NCBI GenBank assembly: GCA_937967755.1
Contig: CALBTA010000427.1
Coordinates: 1-5,938 of the forward strand
DNA: 5,938 nucleotides
Source of the DNA: an uncultured Planctomycetaceae bacterium
GTDB taxonomy: Bacteria; Planctomycetota; Planctomycetia; Pirellulales; Pirellulaceae
Reading direction: 5' to 3'
The position numbers were made by a program, and so were the translations under genes. The first letter of the stretch is position 1. Every line of letters begins with the position of its first letter. The notes under the pieces are model-generated. The model was not told where the DNA came from. It did not search any database and saw only the letters and a program-made list of their open reading frames with translations. This document shows positions 4,562 to 5,938 of the stretch, piece by piece.

Positions 4562-5938
4562 TCGCGGGAAGATCCGAAGGGCTGGCTTCGGTAGTTGGTG
4601 TTTCACCGGCATCGCTCTGTTCATTGACGAAGCAGAACAGGTGACGCTCGCCGCGGACGATCAATTCATCGCCGGCGATCGCGGGCGTTGCCAGGCACAG
4701 TTCGTGCAATGAGTTTTTTGCCAACAGTTGATACTCGTCGCCGGTTGCGACAACGAAAACGTCGCCGGATTCTGTGGTGGCATAAATCCGACCGGGTGCC
4801 GCCACCAAACTAGCCGACACCGGCGAGCCTAGCCGCTCTCGCCAAAGACGTTTTCCTTCATCGAGCGAGATGCAACTCAACAGCCCGTCGTCGTCAACGA
4901 CGAACAGCCGCCCACCGGCGATCACCCCGGTGGGAACGTACGGTCCGCCGTTGGGCAATCGCCAACGAATTTCGGGTGCGCCGCCACGCGAACTGCGGAA
5001 GCCATCCGTTTCAATCGCGAAGATCGGACCGTTCGCCCCGCTGGTGCTGACGATCAACCCGTCGCCAACGATGGCGGTGGGGCAGACGATATCTCGCGTG
5101 CCTTCGATGCTCCAAAGCAATTCGCCCGTCGCAGGATCATAGCTTTGAACGCTTCCACTGGAGCCGTCGCGGCTACCCGATCCGTTCACAACAATCTGCC
5201 AACCCTCGTTCACCCAGGCGATGACAGGGGTCGTCCAGCAGCCGTCGCTTGCGCGGGGCGTCTTCCACCGCTGCTCACCAGTTTCGGCATCCAGCGCAAC
5301 CAGGTAGGAATCGGTTTGCAATTCGACAAGTTGCACCACCAACGGGCCGATCAGCGTTGGACTAGAAGCACTCCCCCATTCATGAACCTGCCCGCGCATC
5401 GCCCGATGCCACAGTAGATCTCCTGCCACGGTGTAGCAGAACAAGCCCTTGGCACCGAAGCAGGCGAACACGCGCTCACCGTCGGTCGCCATCGTCGCGG
5501 AGGCATGCCCGTTCCGCTGGTGCGTTGTGCCGACCGGTCGGCCGACATCTTCGTACCAATCGACCGACCCAGTCGTGCGATCCAACGCGATGACGCGAAG
5601 CTGGCGGCGATGCCCCTGACCTACGACGCTGGTAAGAAAAACACGATCGGCAGTGGCGATGGGGGAAGAATTTCCGCTGCCGGGCAGCGGTGCCTTCCAC
5701 CGCAAATTCTGCTCCTCAGAAGAATCGACAGGCGCTGAATCCGCCCCTGATACGCCGTGCGCTGCGCCGCCGCGCCAACTGTGCCATGTGTCGGGATCAA
5801 GTTCATGCGACGACATTTCCGAATTCGATCTCGGCGAAGGAATGAGCGGACGGTCCAACGGACCGACATCCGTACAGCCGGAGGCGAATGTGAGTAGAGC
5901 GCAAGCGGCGATGGTCGACGACCGCGCGGACAGGGCCT
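4557..5938 (-). CDS. PQQ-like beta-propeller repeat lipoprotein (5' end outside the window)
   Basis: The frame runs from the stop at 4557-4559 to the right edge, giving 459 visible residues without a start. The first visible residues, ALSARSSTIAACALLTFASGC, look like the body of a lipoprotein signal peptide ending in an ASGC lipobox (Cys codon 5876-5874). The true start therefore lies beyond 5938; the TTG at 5858 would discard this signal. Numbering from the first visible codon, a W51..W54-R-G motif and LRWKAPLPGSGNSSP open the mature part, as in planctomycete PQQ-like proteins. Blade motifs follow: IALDRTTGSVDW (116-127), TVAGDLLW (169-176), VALDAETGEQRW (213-224), SYDPATGELLW (265-275), SLDEGKRLW (357-365) and further weaker ones, about seven to eight blades. 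The fold is shared with BamB and with quinoprotein dehydrogenases, but residues for quinone binding and catalysis cannot be shown here. A structural or binding role at the membrane is more likely than enzymatic activity. The C-terminal tail is Ser/Thr/Pro-rich. It converges on the WD40 gene, 7 bases away. Confidence 0.86.
   Translation of the reverse strand, partial: ALSARSSTIAACALLTFASGCTDVGPLDRPLIPSPRSNSEMSSHELDPDTWHSWRGGAAHGVSGADSAPVDSSEEQNLRWKAPLPGSGNSSPIATADRVFLTSVVGQGHRRQLRVIALDRTTGSVDWYEDVGRPVGTTHQRNGHASATMATDGERVFACFGAKGLFCYTVAGDLLWHRAMRGQVHEWGSASSPTLIGPLVVQLVELQTDSYLVALDAETGEQRWKTPRASDGCWTTPVIAWVNEGWQIVVNGSGSRDGSSGSVQSYDPATGELLWSIEGTRDIVCPTAIVGDGLIVSTSGANGPIFAIETDGFRSSRGGAPEIRWRLPNGGPYVPTGVIAGGRLFVVDDDGLLSCISLDEGKRLWRERLGSPVSASLVAAPGRIYATTESGDVFVVATGDEYQLLAKNSLHELCLATPAIAGDELIVRGERHLFCFVNEQSDAGETPTTEASPSDLPAN

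Noticed and set aside
5621..5869. Minus-strand open frame of 82 codons starting with ATG at 5869
   Set aside because: It overlaps the PQQ-like gene in another frame and has an Arg-rich translation without domain features. The PQQ-like frame is supported by many blade motifs.
1..5938. Search for CRISPR arrays, insertion sequences, tRNA or rRNA genes, or a new defence or toxin-antitoxin system
   Set aside because: No regularly spaced repeats, transposase, long terminal repeats, RNA gene or pair of small linked genes was seen. Coding sequence of four ordinary genes fills nearly the whole window.

Overview
The window is GC-rich and densely coded, and looks like a planctomycete chromosome (Pirellulales-like) or a metagenome contig from one. 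This is inferred from gene content, since no rRNA or marker gene is present. The clues are a Tat-exported TIM-barrel isomerase, a large secreted WD40 protein carrying a HEAT-like segment of a type common in planctomycetes, and a PQQ-type propeller lipoprotein with an N-terminal W..WRG motif.

Layout from left to right: (1) the 3' part of polX (+), encoding the end of the polymerase domain and a complete PHP domain. Its reading frame appears broken near position 55. (2) A convergent gene (-), 1060-1944, for a Tat-exported sugar phosphate isomerase/epimerase-like protein. Its stop codon overlaps the polX stop within one CTAG. (3) A divergent intergenic region, 1945-2206, with three inverted repeats and two weak promoter-like sequences. 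(4) A 780-residue secreted WD40 protein (+), 2207-4549, with a very acidic insert and a HEAT-like segment. (5) After 7 bases, a convergent gene (-), 4557 to the right edge, for a PQQ-like beta-propeller lipoprotein whose start lies outside the window. A small hairpin spans the stop codons of genes 4 and 5.

The four genes alternate in strand, so they do not form one operon. Three products (isomerase-like, WD40, PQQ-like) carry export signals and would act in the periplasm or at a membrane, whereas PolX is a cytoplasmic DNA repair enzyme. The isomerase and WD40 genes share a divergent control region and could be co-regulated, but no pathway link can be shown from the sequence. I found no mobile element, CRISPR array, tRNA, rRNA or clear new defence or metabolic system. 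The points most worth checking are the broken polX frame, the domain layout of the WD40 protein and the inverted repeats in the divergent region.
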